64,000 nucleotides of DNA from Shinella zoogloeoides (GTDB lineage Bacteria > Pseudomonadota > Alphaproteobacteria > Rhizobiales > Rhizobiaceae): contig NZ_CP132311.1 of NCBI RefSeq assembly GCF_030733845.1, positions 623,501 through 687,500 on the forward strand, read 5' to 3'. The position numbers and the translations under genes were made by a program. Below, piece by piece: positions 26,668 through 35,843 of this stretch. Within the stretch, counting starts at the first letter, position 1, and each line of letters starts with the position of its first letter. The notes below the pieces were generated by a model. The model had not been told where the DNA came from. It did no database searches and saw nothing but the letters and a program-made list of their open reading frames with translations.

Positions 26668-28572
26668 ATGACATTCAAAGACAAGCCAAAACGGCCGGGC
26701 ACCAAGCCCGCGGGCCGCGATACCAAGCCGCGTGGCGCCGCATCGGCCGCCGCGGACAAGAAACCTTTCGCCAAGGGCAAGCCGTCAGGCAAGAAGCCGG
26801 GCGCAAAACCCTTCGCCGACAAGGCCGCGCCGCGCGATGCGAAACCGGCCCGCGCCGGCAAGCCCGCCGCGAGCGTATCGGCCGGCGCCGACCTTGCGCC
26901 CGAGCGCATTTCCAAACTGCTCGCCCGCGCGGGCGTCGCCTCGCGCCGCGATATCGAGCGCATGATCATGGAAGGCCGCGTCAGCGTGAACGGCACGGTG
27001 CTGGACACGCCCGTCGTCAACGCCACCTTCGCCGACCGCATCGAGGTCGACGGCCAGCCGATCCGCGGCATCGAGCGCACCCGCCTCTGGCTCTACCATA
27101 AGCCGGCCGGCCTCGTGACGACGAATGCCGACCCCGAGGGCCGCCCGACCGTCTTCGAAAACCTTCCCGAAGACCTGCCGCGTGTCATGTCCATCGGCCG
27201 CCTCGACATCAATACCGAGGGCCTGCTGCTTCTGACCAACGACGGCGGCCTTGCCCGCATGCTGGAGCTGCCGACCACCGGCTGGCTGCGCCGCTACCGC
27301 GTGCGCGCCCACGGCAAGATCGAGCAGGCCGATCTCGACAAGCTGAAGGAAGGCATCGCCGTCGACGGCGTGCTCTACGGCGCCATCGACGCGACGCTCG
27401 ACAAGGCACAGGGCTCCAATGTCTGGCTGACGCTCGGCCTGCGCGAGGGCAAGAACCGCGAGGTCAAGAACGTGCTCGGCGCGCTCGGCCTCGACGTCAA
27501 CCGCCTGATCCGCATTTCCTACGGTCCGTTCCAGCTCGGCGAGCTGCCGGAAGGCCACGCCCAGGAAATCCGCGGCCGCACGCTGCGCGATCAGCTCGGC
27601 CCGCGCCTCATCGAGGAATCCAAAGCGAATTTCGACGCGCCGCTCTTCGACCATGCATCCGACGATGCGCAGGAGAAGCCGGAGAAGAAGAGCCGCGCCG
27701 AGGCCGCGCCCGCCTGGGGCGAACGGCCGGCCGAGCGGCACGAGAAGCCGGCGGACCGCCGCGAGAAGGCCCGCGCCCGGCTTGACACCAGGCGCGACGA
27801 CCGTTTCGGCGACAAGCCGCGCGGCGGCGGCCGCGACAAGGACCGCGACGGCGACCGTTTCGAGGCCAAGCCGAAGCGTGAGCCGGCGACCCGCGCCCGC
27901 AAGTCGAATGTCTGGATGGCGCCCGGCGCCCGTCCGGTTGCAGAGAAGAAGGCCGAGACCGCCGAGGGCGTGAAGCGCGAGCCGCGCGAGCGTCCGGAAG
28001 GCGCGCCGAAGACCAAGCGCTACGGCCGCACGGCCGATGGCGGGCTGACGCGCTCGGGCAAGAAGTTCGATCCCGATCGCAAGGGGCCGGCCCGCGGCCG
28101 CCCCGGCGACGACCGGGTGGAGAAGCCGCGCATCCTGAAGACGCGCGACGAGGACGGCGAGTGGATCCGCGCCGCCGAGCCGGAAACGCGCGACCGCGAT
28201 GACGGTGGCCGTGGCGGCTTCGGCCGCAAGCGCTCCGGCGCCGGCGACGACCGCGCCCCCCGCGATTTCGGTGACCGCCCGCCGCGCGGCGACCGCTCAT
28301 TCTCGGACCGCAAGCCCCGCGCCGAGGGCGAACGCTCCTTCGGCGACCGTCCGGCCCGCGGCGACCGTTCCTTCGGCGACCGCAAGCCGCGCGCGGAAGG
28401 CGAGCGTTCCTTCTCGGACCGCCCGCCGCGTCGTGACGGCGGCAAGCCCTTCGGCGGAAAGCCGGGCGGCGGCAAGTCCTTTGGCGGCAAGCCGGGTGGA
28501 CGTCCCGCCGGTGGCAAGCCCGGCGGTGGCCGTCCCGCGGGCGGCAGCCGCCCGCGCGGCAAGGGGAAGTAA
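26668..28572 (+). CDS. rluB: RsuA/RluB-family pseudouridine synthase with long disordered tails
   Basis: A 634-residue protein, far longer than the usual 240-300. Residues 1-75 are a Lys/Pro/Ala-rich tail. An S4 RNA-binding domain follows (ERISKLLARAGVASRRDIER), then the catalytic core with GRLDINTEGLLLLTNDG (catalytic Asp) and GKNREVKNVLGALG. From about residue 330 to the end the protein is low-complexity, very charged, and finishes with repeated GDRSF-type and GGKPGG-type units. It likely modifies 23S rRNA near position 2605. The tail probably binds RNA non-specifically. The symbol is by similarity; RluF/RsuA specificity cannot be excluded. Confidence 0.9.
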   Translation: MTFKDKPKRPGTKPAGRDTKPRGAASAAADKKPFAKGKPSGKKPGAKPFADKAAPRDAKPARAGKPAASVSAGADLAPERISKLLARAGVASRRDIERMIMEGRVSVNGTVLDTPVVNATFADRIEVDGQPIRGIERTRLWLYHKPAGLVTTNADPEGRPTVFENLPEDLPRVMSIGRLDINTEGLLLLTNDGGLARMLELPTTGWLRRYRVRAHGKIEQADLDKLKEGIAVDGVLYGAIDATLDKAQGSNVWLTLGLREGKNREVKNVLGALGLDVNRLIRISYGPFQLGELPEGHAQEIRGRTLRDQLGPRLIEESKANFDAPLFDHASDDAQEKPEKKSRAEAAPAWGERPAERHEKPADRREKARARLDTRRDDRFGDKPRGGGRDKDRDGDRFEAKPKREPATRARKSNVWMAPGARPVAEKKAETAEGVKREPRERPEGAPKTKRYGRTADGGLTRSGKKFDPDRKGPARGRPGDDRVEKPRILKTRDEDGEWIRAAEPETRDRDDGGRGGFGRKRSGAGDDRAPRDFGDRPPRGDRSFSDRKPRAEGERSFGDRPARGDRSFGDRKPRAEGERSFSDRPPRRDGGKPFGGKPGGGKSFGGKPGGRPAGGKPGGGRPAGGSRPRGKGK

Positions 28573-28578
28573 GCGCAA

Positions 28579-29139
28579 GTGCGGATCGTCGGCGGAGAGT
28601 TCCGCGGCCGTTCGCTCGCGACGCCGAAGTCGGACGACATCCGTCCGACGACGGACCGCACGCGCGAAAGCCTGTTCAACATCCTGTCGCATGCCTATCC
28701 CGAGGCGCTCGACGGCACGCGCGTGCTCGATCTCTTCGCGGGAACGGGCGCGGTCGGCCTCGAGGCGCTGTCGCGGGGCGCGCGCGCCGTGCTCTTCGTC
28801 GAGCAGGGCGTCGAGGGCAGGGGGCTCCTGCATTCCAACATCGAAACGCTCGGCGTGATCGGCCGCGCCAAAATCTTTCGGCGCGATGCCACGGCGCTCG
28901 GCGGCGTCGGCACGATGGAGCCGTTCGATTTCCTCTTCGCCGATCCGCCCTACGCCAAGGGGTTCGGCGAGCGGGCGCTCGATGCGGCCGCCCGCGGCGG
29001 CTGGCTGGTCGACGGCGCCCTTGCGATCCTAGAGGAGCGCGCCGATATTCAGCCTGCCGCCGTCGACGGCTTCGATCTCATCGAAGTGCGCACCTTCGGC
29101 GACACGCGCATGCATTTCTATCGCTACCGGGCCGGCTGA
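28579..29139 (+). CDS. rsmD: 16S rRNA (guanine(966)-N(2))-methyltransferase RsmD
   Basis: A 186-residue SAM-dependent methyltransferase. It begins MRIVGGEFRGRSLATP with RPTTDRTRESLFNIL, the diagnostic RsmD start. The SAM site VLDLFAGTGAVGLEALSRGA and catalytic DPPY (FADPPYAKG) are intact. It methylates G966 of 16S rRNA in the small subunit. The GTG start is 6 bp after the stop of the pseudouridine synthase gene, implying one operon for two rRNA-modifying enzymes. Confidence 0.95.
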   Translation: MRIVGGEFRGRSLATPKSDDIRPTTDRTRESLFNILSHAYPEALDGTRVLDLFAGTGAVGLEALSRGARAVLFVEQGVEGRGLLHSNIETLGVIGRAKIFRRDATALGGVGTMEPFDFLFADPPYAKGFGERALDAAARGGWLVDGALAILEERADIQPAAVDGFDLIEVRTFGDTRMHFYRYRAG

Positions 29140-29169
29140 CCGTCAGGGCCTGCGCAGGAGATCTGAGCG

Positions 29170-30045
29170 ATGACCGGTGCCCTCGTTTCCGTTGAACATC
29201 CGCAGGCCGGCGGGCCGACCGTCGCCATCGCGCTCGGCGGCGGCGGGGCGCGGGGCCTTGCCCATATCCATGTCATCGAGGTGCTGGACGAACTCGGCAT
29301 CCGCCCGGTGCTGATATCGGGCGCCTCCATCGGCGCCATCATGGGCGCGGCCATGGCGGCCGGCATGTCGGGCAGGGAAATCCGCGAGCACACGCTCGCC
29401 GCCATCGGCCGGCCGGGCCAGATCATGAACCGGCTCTGGAGCCTGCGCCCGGCTCGCTTTTCCGAAATGGTCGCCGGCGGCTTCCGCGTCGGGCAGTTCA
29501 ACCTGGAACGGGTGCTCAAGGCCTTCCTGCCGGACCGCCTGCCGGAGACCTTCGAAGAACTCGCCATCCCGCTGAAGGTCATCGCGGCGGATTATTACGG
29601 GCAGTGCGAATGCGTCTGCGAGCGCGGCCCGCTCCTGCCGGCCATCGCCGCCTCCGCCGCCCTGCCGGCCATCTTCCGCCCGGTCGTCATCGACGGCCGC
29701 GTGATGATGGACGGCGGGCTCTGGAATCCGGTGCCGTTCGATCATCTCGCCGGCAAGGCGGACATCACCATCGGCGTCGACGTCATCGGCCAGCCGCCCG
29801 CCGGCACCGCGGACCTGCCGAACAGCATCGACAGCCTCTACGGCGCCACCCAGCTCACCATGCGTTCCATCGTCACGCTGAAGCTGGAAAAAGGGGCGCC
29901 CGACATCTTCCTGCGCCCCGACGTCGGCCGCTTCCGGGTGCTCGATTTCGTCAAGGCCGAGGAAGTGCTGTCGGCCTCAGCAGGCATCCGCGACGAGCTG
30001 AAGCGGGCGCTGGAGGAAAAACTCTCGGCCTTGAGCGCGCGGTAA
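29170..30045 (+). CDS. Patatin-like phospholipase family protein
   Basis: A 291-residue protein with the full patatin catalytic set: the oxyanion-type GGGGARGLAHI, nucleophile elbow GASIG, and the Asp of the dyad in MDGGLWNPVP. It is the RssA-like bacterial type, without a signal peptide, so it is probably cytoplasmic or membrane-associated. It would hydrolyse phospholipids or lysophospholipids; no substrate is implied by context. It starts 30 bp after rsmD and is convergent with the antiporter gene. Confidence 0.92.
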   Translation: MTGALVSVEHPQAGGPTVAIALGGGGARGLAHIHVIEVLDELGIRPVLISGASIGAIMGAAMAAGMSGREIREHTLAAIGRPGQIMNRLWSLRPARFSEMVAGGFRVGQFNLERVLKAFLPDRLPETFEELAIPLKVIAADYYGQCECVCERGPLLPAIAASAALPAIFRPVVIDGRVMMDGGLWNPVPFDHLAGKADITIGVDVIGQPPAGTADLPNSIDSLYGATQLTMRSIVTLKLEKGAPDIFLRPDVGRFRVLDFVKAEEVLSASAGIRDELKRALEEKLSALSAR

Positions 30046-30067
30046 GCGGCAACCGCTACCCTCCCGA

Positions 30068-31849
30068 TCAGGCGCTCTCATCCGCTTGCGTCTTCTTCTT
30101 CGGCTTGACCAGCGGCTCCGGCTTCACCGGTTTGGAATGCAGCATGTGCCGCCCGGCTGCGATACCCTCGACGGCTTGAAGCTCGAGGCGGGCCACGTCG
30201 CGGCGGCGGATGTCGTCGCCGATCGCCAGCGCGTCGTCGGGTTCGACCCCCAGTTCCTCCAGCGTTTCCCGGCCGAAGAGCAGGGCGGATTCGAAGGTCT
30301 CGCGCACGTCGTGCTGCACGCCGCGCGCACGCAGCGACAGGGTGTGCACGCGGTCGTAGGAACGCACGAAGAGGGTGGCGTTCGGATATTCCGACTGGAC
30401 GAGATCGACGATGCGGTCGGTGGCCGCCTTGCCCTGCGTGCAGATGGCGACGATCTTGGCGCGCTCGATGCCGGCGGCGCGCAGCACGTCCTTGCGCGTG
30501 CCGTCGCCGAAATAGATGCGGAAGCCGAAGCTCGCCGCCTGGCGCACGCGGTCCGTCGAATGGTCGATGACGGTCACCTCGCGCCCGCCGGCGAGCAGGA
30601 TCTGCGCGGCGATCTGGCCGAAGCGCGAAAAGCCGATCATCAGCACGTCCGCGCCCGCGCCCTCGAAATCCTCCTCCATCTCCTCCGCCGCGTCCTCGAC
30701 GAGCAGGAAACGCGAGAGCGCCGCGGCGATGGGCGTCAGCGCCATGGAGATGGTGACGATGGCGATCAAAAGCGAGGCGAGCCCGCCGGAAAAGATGCCG
30801 GCGGCCGACGCGGCGGTGAACAGCACGAAGCCGAATTCGCCGCCCTGCGGCAGCACCAGCGCGATGCGCACCGCGTCATTGTGCGAGGAGCCGGTGAAGC
30901 GGCAGAGTGCATAGATGACGAGGCTCTTGACCAGCATGACGGCGGGCGTGGCGACCAGGATCGTCAGCCAGCTCGCAAAGATCACGTCGAGATGCAGCGA
31001 GAGGCCGACGGCCATGAAGAACAGGCCGAGCAATATCCCGCGGAAGGGCTCCACGTCCGCCTGCAATTCATGGCGATAGGAGGAATCGGCCAGCAGCACG
31101 CCGGCCAGGAACGCCCCCATCGCCATGGAGAGCCCGGCCATCTGCAGCAGCATGGCGGCGGCCAGCACGACGAAGAGTGCCGCCGCGATCATCGCCTCGC
31201 GCGCCCCGGTGCGCGCGATGACCTGGAACAGCGGATTGAGCAGGTAGCGGCCGGCGACCAGCAGGGCGGCGATGGCCGAAAGGGCGATCAGGAAGTCCTC
31301 GAAGGCCGTCGTCGTGTCCTCGGGCGCCTGTTCGGCGAGCAGCGGGATCAGCGCCAGCAGCGGCACGATGGCGAGGTCCTGCAGGAGCAGCATGGAGAAG
31401 GCGCGCTGGCCGTAGCGCGTGTTGGTGTCGCCGCGCTCGTCGAGGATTTGCATGGAGAAGGCGGTGGAGGAGAGCGCCAGGCCGAAGCCGATGATCAGCG
31501 CGCCGTCCCATCGCTCCAGGCCGGTGAGCAGGGTCAATCCGGCCAGAGCGAGGCCGGTCGCGACGACCTGCGCCATGCCGAGCCCGAAGATGTCGTGCCG
31601 CATCGCCCAGAGGCGGGAAGGCTTCAATTCCAGCCCGATCAGGAACAGCAGGAACACCACGCCGAGCTCCGCGACGCCGAGCAGTTCCTCCCCGTCGCGG
31701 ATCTGGTGCAGGATGGGGCCGATCACCACGCCGGCGGCGAGATAGCCGAGAATGGTGCCGAGCCCCAGCCGCTTGAAGATCGGCGCGGCCAGAAGCGCGC
31801 CGCCGAGCATCAGCAGGACCTCGTTGTACGGGCTGTGGGTATAGGGCAT
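30068..31849 (-). CDS. Kef-type monovalent cation:proton antiporter (CPA2) with RCK domain
   Basis: A 593-residue protein. The N-terminal two thirds form about 12 membrane helices of a Na+/H+ exchanger fold, with GTILGYLAAGVVIGP near the start and LGVVFLLFLIGLELKPSRLW. The C-terminal region (about 390-560) is a TrkA-N/RCK nucleotide-binding domain: VLMIGFSRFGQIAAQILLAGG, then VIDHSTDRV and GDGTRKDVLRAAGIERA. It exchanges K+ (or Na+) for H+ and may be gated by glutathione adducts like KefB/KefC, but no KefF/KefG partner is adjacent. The start at 31849 matches the usual N-terminus; an upstream start at 31939 is possible. Confidence 0.92.
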   Translation of the reverse strand: MPYTHSPYNEVLLMLGGALLAAPIFKRLGLGTILGYLAAGVVIGPILHQIRDGEELLGVAELGVVFLLFLIGLELKPSRLWAMRHDIFGLGMAQVVATGLALAGLTLLTGLERWDGALIIGFGLALSSTAFSMQILDERGDTNTRYGQRAFSMLLLQDLAIVPLLALIPLLAEQAPEDTTTAFEDFLIALSAIAALLVAGRYLLNPLFQVIARTGAREAMIAAALFVVLAAAMLLQMAGLSMAMGAFLAGVLLADSSYRHELQADVEPFRGILLGLFFMAVGLSLHLDVIFASWLTILVATPAVMLVKSLVIYALCRFTGSSHNDAVRIALVLPQGGEFGFVLFTAASAAGIFSGGLASLLIAIVTISMALTPIAAALSRFLLVEDAAEEMEEDFEGAGADVLMIGFSRFGQIAAQILLAGGREVTVIDHSTDRVRQAASFGFRIYFGDGTRKDVLRAAGIERAKIVAICTQGKAATDRIVDLVQSEYPNATLFVRSYDRVHTLSLRARGVQHDVRETFESALLFGRETLEELGVEPDDALAIGDDIRRRDVARLELQAVEGIAAGRHMLHSKPVKPEPLVKPKKKTQADESA

Positions 31850-31953
31850 GCGGAAGGCTTTCTCCGGAGGCCGGTCGGCGGGCAAAAAGAGGGCGGGGCC
31901 CTTGATGCTCGTGCCGGCGCACAATAAATGGGGCATCAAAGAAAGGCCAAGTC

Positions 31954-33300
31954 ATGTCACAGACGATCGATTCCGCAAGCCTTCTCGCGCGCGCCGGTGA
32001 ACTTATCGACCGCGCCATAAAGGCGGGGGCGGATGCGGCCGATGCCGTCGTCGTCCGTGGCCGCTCCTCCTCCGTCAGCGTACGGCTCGGCAAGGTCGAA
32101 GGCACGGAAGCGTCCGAGAGCGACGACTTCTCGCTGCGCGTCTTCGTCGGCAGGCGCGTCGCCAGCGTCTCGGCCAATCCCGGCTTCGACCTGACCGTGC
32201 TCGCCGAACGCGCGGTGGCCATGGCCAAGGCCTCGCCCGAGGATCCGTTTTCGACGCTCGCCGATGAGGCCGACCTTGCCAGGGAGTGGCCGGACCTCGA
32301 TCTCTTCGACCCGACCGAGGTCACCGCCGACCAACTCGCAGAAGCCGCGCTCGCCGCCGAAGCCGCCGCGCTCGCCGTCCCAGGCGTCACCAATTCGGGC
32401 GGCGCGGGCGCGTCCGCCGGCATGGGCGGCCTCGTGCTCGTCACCTCGCACGGCTTTTCCGGCGCTTACAGCGCCAGCCGCTTCGGCCGCTCCGTCAGCG
32501 TCATCGCCGGCGAGGGCACGAAGATGGAGCGTGACTACGACTTCGATTCGAGCCTCTATTTCGCCGACCTGCGCGATGCCGAGGAGATCGGCCGCGAGGC
32601 CGCCGCCCGCGCCGTGCGCCGCATCAATCCGCGCCAGGTGCCGACGGCGAAGAACGTCACCGTCGTCTACGATCCGCGCGTGGCGCGCGGCATTGCCGGT
32701 CATATCGCCGGCGCGATCAACGGCGCCGCCGTCGCCCGCAAGACCAGCTTCCTGCGCGACCGCATGGGCCGGCAGGTGCTGAAGGCGGGCCTTTCCGTCA
32801 CCGACGATCCCCTGATCGTGCGCGGTTCCGCCTCCCGCCCGTTCGACGGCGAGGGCATTACCGGCAAGCGTCTCGCCATGATCGAGGACGGCGTGCTGCA
32901 GCACTGGTTCCTCTCCACCTCGACGGCAAACGAACTCGGCCTCAGGACCAATGGCCGCGGCGTGCGCGGCGGCACCGCGGTCAGCCCCGCCTCGACCAAT
33001 CTCGCGCTGGAGCCCGGCGACATTTCGCCGGAAGACCTGATCCGCTCCATCGGCACCGGCCTCTACGTCACCGAGCTGATCGGCCAGGGCGTCAACATGG
33101 TGACGGGCGAATACAGCCGCGGCGCGTCGGGCTACTGGATCGAGAACGGCGAGCTGACCTTCCCGGTCTCGGAAGTGACGATCGCCTCCAATCTCGTCGA
33201 TATGTTCCTGCGCATCACGCCGGCGAGCGACATCGATCGCAGCTTCGGCGTCGCCGCGCCGACGCTCGCCATCGAAGGCATGACGCTTGCCGGAACGTGA
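31954..33300 (+). CDS. pmbA: TldD/PmbA family protein PmbA (TldE)
   Basis: A 448-residue member of the TldD/TldE metalloprotease pair. TldE itself lacks the zinc motif and serves as the partner subunit; consistently, no HExxxH is seen here. Diagnostic segments include GKVEGTEASESDDFSLRVFVG and the C-terminal GVNMVTGEYSRGASGYWIENGE. The complex degrades or matures peptides such as microcin and CcdA in E. coli. TldD is not in this window, as is normal because the two genes are usually unlinked. It is followed directly by an IMPase-family gene, with start codons only 4 bp past the stop. Confidence 0.94.
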   Translation: MSQTIDSASLLARAGELIDRAIKAGADAADAVVVRGRSSSVSVRLGKVEGTEASESDDFSLRVFVGRRVASVSANPGFDLTVLAERAVAMAKASPEDPFSTLADEADLAREWPDLDLFDPTEVTADQLAEAALAAEAAALAVPGVTNSGGAGASAGMGGLVLVTSHGFSGAYSASRFGRSVSVIAGEGTKMERDYDFDSSLYFADLRDAEEIGREAAARAVRRINPRQVPTAKNVTVVYDPRVARGIAGHIAGAINGAAVARKTSFLRDRMGRQVLKAGLSVTDDPLIVRGSASRPFDGEGITGKRLAMIEDGVLQHWFLSTSTANELGLRTNGRGVRGGTAVSPASTNLALEPGDISPEDLIRSIGTGLYVTELIGQGVNMVTGEYSRGASGYWIENGELTFPVSEVTIASNLVDMFLRITPASDIDRSFGVAAPTLAIEGMTLAGT

Positions 33301-33304
33301 GACC

Positions 33305-34111
33305 ATGACCACCCCCGCCAGCACCTTTACCGCCGACCTCGACCTCCTCGTCGGCGCCGCGCGGCTTGCGGGCGCCCGCGCGCTGGATTTCTTCCGCAAG
33401 GGGCCGGAGGTCTGGTGGAAGAACGGCGGCCGTTCGCCGGTGAGCGCGGCCGATTTCGCGGCCAACGACATCCTCAAGAAGGAGCTGCTCTCCGCCCGGC
33501 CGAATTACGGCTGGCTGTCGGAGGAGACCGACGACGATGCGGGGCGGCTCGATTGCGAGACCGTCTTCGTCATCGACCCGATCGACGGCACGCGCGCCTT
33601 CATCGGCGGCAAGGATATCTGGTGCGTCAGCGCCGCCGTCGTCCACAATGGACGGCCCGTCGCCGGCGTGCTCTTCGCGCCTGCGCTGGACGAGCTCTTC
33701 ACCGCCTCTCTCGATGGGCCGGCGCTGAAGAACGGCCAGGTCATCGCGACTACTGCGGCGGACGGCGCGCGCCCGACGCGCATTGCCGCGCCCGAGGACA
33801 TGGCGCATGGCATCGACCGGCACATGACGGGCGGTGTGCACCGCATCTCCCATGTGCCCTCGCTCGCCTATCGGCTCGCCATGGTGGCGGACGGGCGGAT
33901 CGACGCGACGCTCGTCAAGCGCAATTCGCACGATTGGGACCTAGCGGCGGCCGACCTCATCCTCGCGCGGGCCGGCGGCGCGCTCGTCACGCTCGACGGC
34001 GAGCCCCTTTCCTACAACCGGCCGACCGTCAGCCACGAGACGCTGGCGGCCGCCGGTTTATCCCGGCTTTCCGGGCTTGTGGAGGCCTCCCGGCACCTTG
34101 CCGGCCATTGA
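33305..34111 (+). CDS. cysQ: Inositol-monophosphatase family / CysQ-like 3'(2'),5'-bisphosphate nucleotidase
   Basis: A 268-residue metal-dependent phosphatase. Metal ligands are visible in LSEETDDD, DPIDGTRAFIGG (the family signature) and HDWDLAAADLIL. The GTRAFIGG form, in place of GTxxF(V/I)xG with a hydrophobic pair, fits several CysQ/PAP-phosphatase and histidinol-phosphatase-like members. Hydrolysis of PAP from sulfate assimilation is most likely, but substrate choice within this family is poorly predicted by sequence. It follows pmbA with 4 bp spacing, so the two share a transcript. The symbol is tentative. Confidence 0.85.
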   Translation: MTTPASTFTADLDLLVGAARLAGARALDFFRKGPEVWWKNGGRSPVSAADFAANDILKKELLSARPNYGWLSEETDDDAGRLDCETVFVIDPIDGTRAFIGGKDIWCVSAAVVHNGRPVAGVLFAPALDELFTASLDGPALKNGQVIATTAADGARPTRIAAPEDMAHGIDRHMTGGVHRISHVPSLAYRLAMVADGRIDATLVKRNSHDWDLAAADLILARAGGALVTLDGEPLSYNRPTVSHETLAAAGLSRLSGLVEASRHLAGH

Positions 34112-34171
34112 CCTTTCCTGCGGAATGCCGCAAACCCATTGCCGAAATCGGCACAATAAAAGAGAGAAAAC

Positions 34172-34408
34172 ATGACCGAATCGACCGAACCGAAACAGCT
34201 TCTTCATCTCGTTTTTGGCGGCGAGCTGAAGACCCTCGCGGATCTCCAGTTCCGCGACCTGAACAATCTCGATATTGTCGGAATCTTTCCGGACTATGCG
34301 AGCGCGCTGGCGGCCTGGAAGTCTAAGGCCCAGCAGACCGTCGACAATGCGCATATGCGTTACTTTATCGTGCACATGCACCGCCTCCTGGACCCGCAGC
34401 AGGGCTGA
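34172..34408 (+). CDS. DUF4170 family protein
   Basis: A 78-residue alphaproteobacterial protein of unknown function. The family pattern is clear: LHLVFGGELKTL near the start, DIVGIFPDYASALAAWKSKAQ in the middle, and AHMRYFIVHMHRLLDP at the end. It has no signal peptide or membrane segment. It precedes waaA by 107 bp. This gene is often next to waaA and lpxK in Rhizobiales (from memory), suggesting a link to lipopolysaccharide assembly that the sequence cannot show. Confidence 0.9.
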   Translation: MTESTEPKQLLHLVFGGELKTLADLQFRDLNNLDIVGIFPDYASALAAWKSKAQQTVDNAHMRYFIVHMHRLLDPQQG

Positions 34409-34515
34409 GCCGCATTTCCCGACACCGTCCCGCGCGGCCCGGCCGCGCCGGACAGAACGACTGGACCTTCCATGATCGCTGACCGTCTGAAAGCCGCAAC
34501 GAGGGTGCCTCGCCT

Positions 34516-35832
34516 ATGAGCAGACGGCTCGCCCGCGCCGCGCTTTCGCTGTACCGCTGGGGCGGCGTCGCGCTCTATCCGGTGGTCGGCCCCTATCTCG
34601 CGCTGCGCGCGGCGAAGGGCAAGGAGGAGCGGTCCCGCCGCCGCGAGCGCTACGGCGTTTCCAGCGTCGAGCGGCCCGCCGGCCCACTCGTCTGGTTTCA
34701 TGCCGCAAGCGTCGGCGAGACCAATGCGATCGTTCCGCTGATCAAGGAAGTGCGCCGCCGCGGCATCGCCGTCGTGCTCACCACGGGCACCGTCACCTCG
34801 GCCAAGGTCGTGCAGGATCGCCTCGGCACGGATGTCATCCACCAATATGTGCCGCTCGACCTGAAGCCGGCGGTCAGCCGCTTCCTCGAATTCTGGCATC
34901 CCGACCTTGCCATCATGGCGGAGTCGGAGATCTGGCCGATGACCATCCTGGAGCTCGGCCGCCGCCAGATCCCGCAGGTCCTGGTGAACGGCCGCATCTC
35001 CGACCGCTCCTTTCCGCGCTGGAAGCGGCGGCATGCCATCGCCGATGCGCTGTTCGAGAATTTCTCGCTGGTCATCGCCCAGTCGGAGGTCGATGCCGAG
35101 CGGTTCCGCGCGCTCGGCGCGCTTCCGGTCCTGGTCTCCGGCAACCTCAAGGTCGATACCGATGCGCCGCCGGCCGATCCGGTCGTGCTGAAGTCCTATC
35201 TCGACCAGATTCCGGGCCGGCGCACCTGGGCGGCGATCTCGACCTTCGAGGGCGAGGAAGCGGCCGCCGGCAATGTGCACCGCGTGCTGAAGGAGCGTAT
35301 CCCCGGCCTTCTCACCATCGTCGTGCCGCGCCACCCCGAACGCGGCGACGCCGTCGCCGATATGCTGACGGCGCGTGGGCTCAAGGTCGTGCGGCGCACC
35401 TCGGGCGAGCCGGTGACGCCGGACACGGACGTCTTCCTCGGCGACACGATCGGCGAGATGGGGCTTTACCTGCGCATGACGGAGATCGCCTTCGTCGGCC
35501 GCTCGCTGTTTGCCGAGGGCGGGCAGAACCCGCTGGAGCCGGCCATGCTCGGCTGCGCGGTCCTGTCGGGCGCCAACGTGCAGAATTTCCGAGACACCTA
35601 CCAGCAGCTTGCCCGCAGCGGCAGCGCCAAGATGGTGCGCGACGTGGAGATGCTGGCCAAGGGCGTGCACTATCTTCTGACGAACGACGCGACGCGCCGG
35701 CAGATGATCGAGGCGGGGCAGGAGACCGTGCAGGAGATGCGCGGCGCGCTGCGCGCCACGGTCAAGGGGCTGGAGCCCTATATCAACCCGCTCACCGTGA
35801 AGGCGCGGCTGCATCCGCGCCAGACCTCCTGA
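34516..35832 (+). CDS. waaA: 3-deoxy-D-manno-octulosonic acid transferase
   Basis: A 438-residue GT-B glycosyltransferase that adds Kdo to lipid A at the inner membrane. An N-terminal hydrophobic anchor (LYRWGGVALYPVVGPYLAL) is followed by the family signature LVWFHAASVGE. The C-terminal half contains VVPRHPERG and FVGRSLFAEGGQNPLEPAMLG, which bind CMP-Kdo. All landmarks and the length are normal. Whether it adds one, two or more Kdo units cannot be read from sequence. It lies in a waaA-HAD-lpxK block with short spacers. Confidence 0.96.
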   Translation: MSRRLARAALSLYRWGGVALYPVVGPYLALRAAKGKEERSRRRERYGVSSVERPAGPLVWFHAASVGETNAIVPLIKEVRRRGIAVVLTTGTVTSAKVVQDRLGTDVIHQYVPLDLKPAVSRFLEFWHPDLAIMAESEIWPMTILELGRRQIPQVLVNGRISDRSFPRWKRRHAIADALFENFSLVIAQSEVDAERFRALGALPVLVSGNLKVDTDAPPADPVVLKSYLDQIPGRRTWAAISTFEGEEAAAGNVHRVLKERIPGLLTIVVPRHPERGDAVADMLTARGLKVVRRTSGEPVTPDTDVFLGDTIGEMGLYLRMTEIAFVGRSLFAEGGQNPLEPAMLGCAVLSGANVQNFRDTYQQLARSGSAKMVRDVEMLAKGVHYLLTNDATRRQMIEAGQETVQEMRGALRATVKGLEPYINPLTVKARLHPRQTS

Positions 35833-35843
35833 AAGGAAAAGGC

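Noticed and set aside
30086..31927. A 613-codon plus-strand frame opposite the Kef-type antiporter
   Set aside because: The product is His/Gln/Asp/Arg-rich with no fold signature; the minus strand encodes a complete antiporter.
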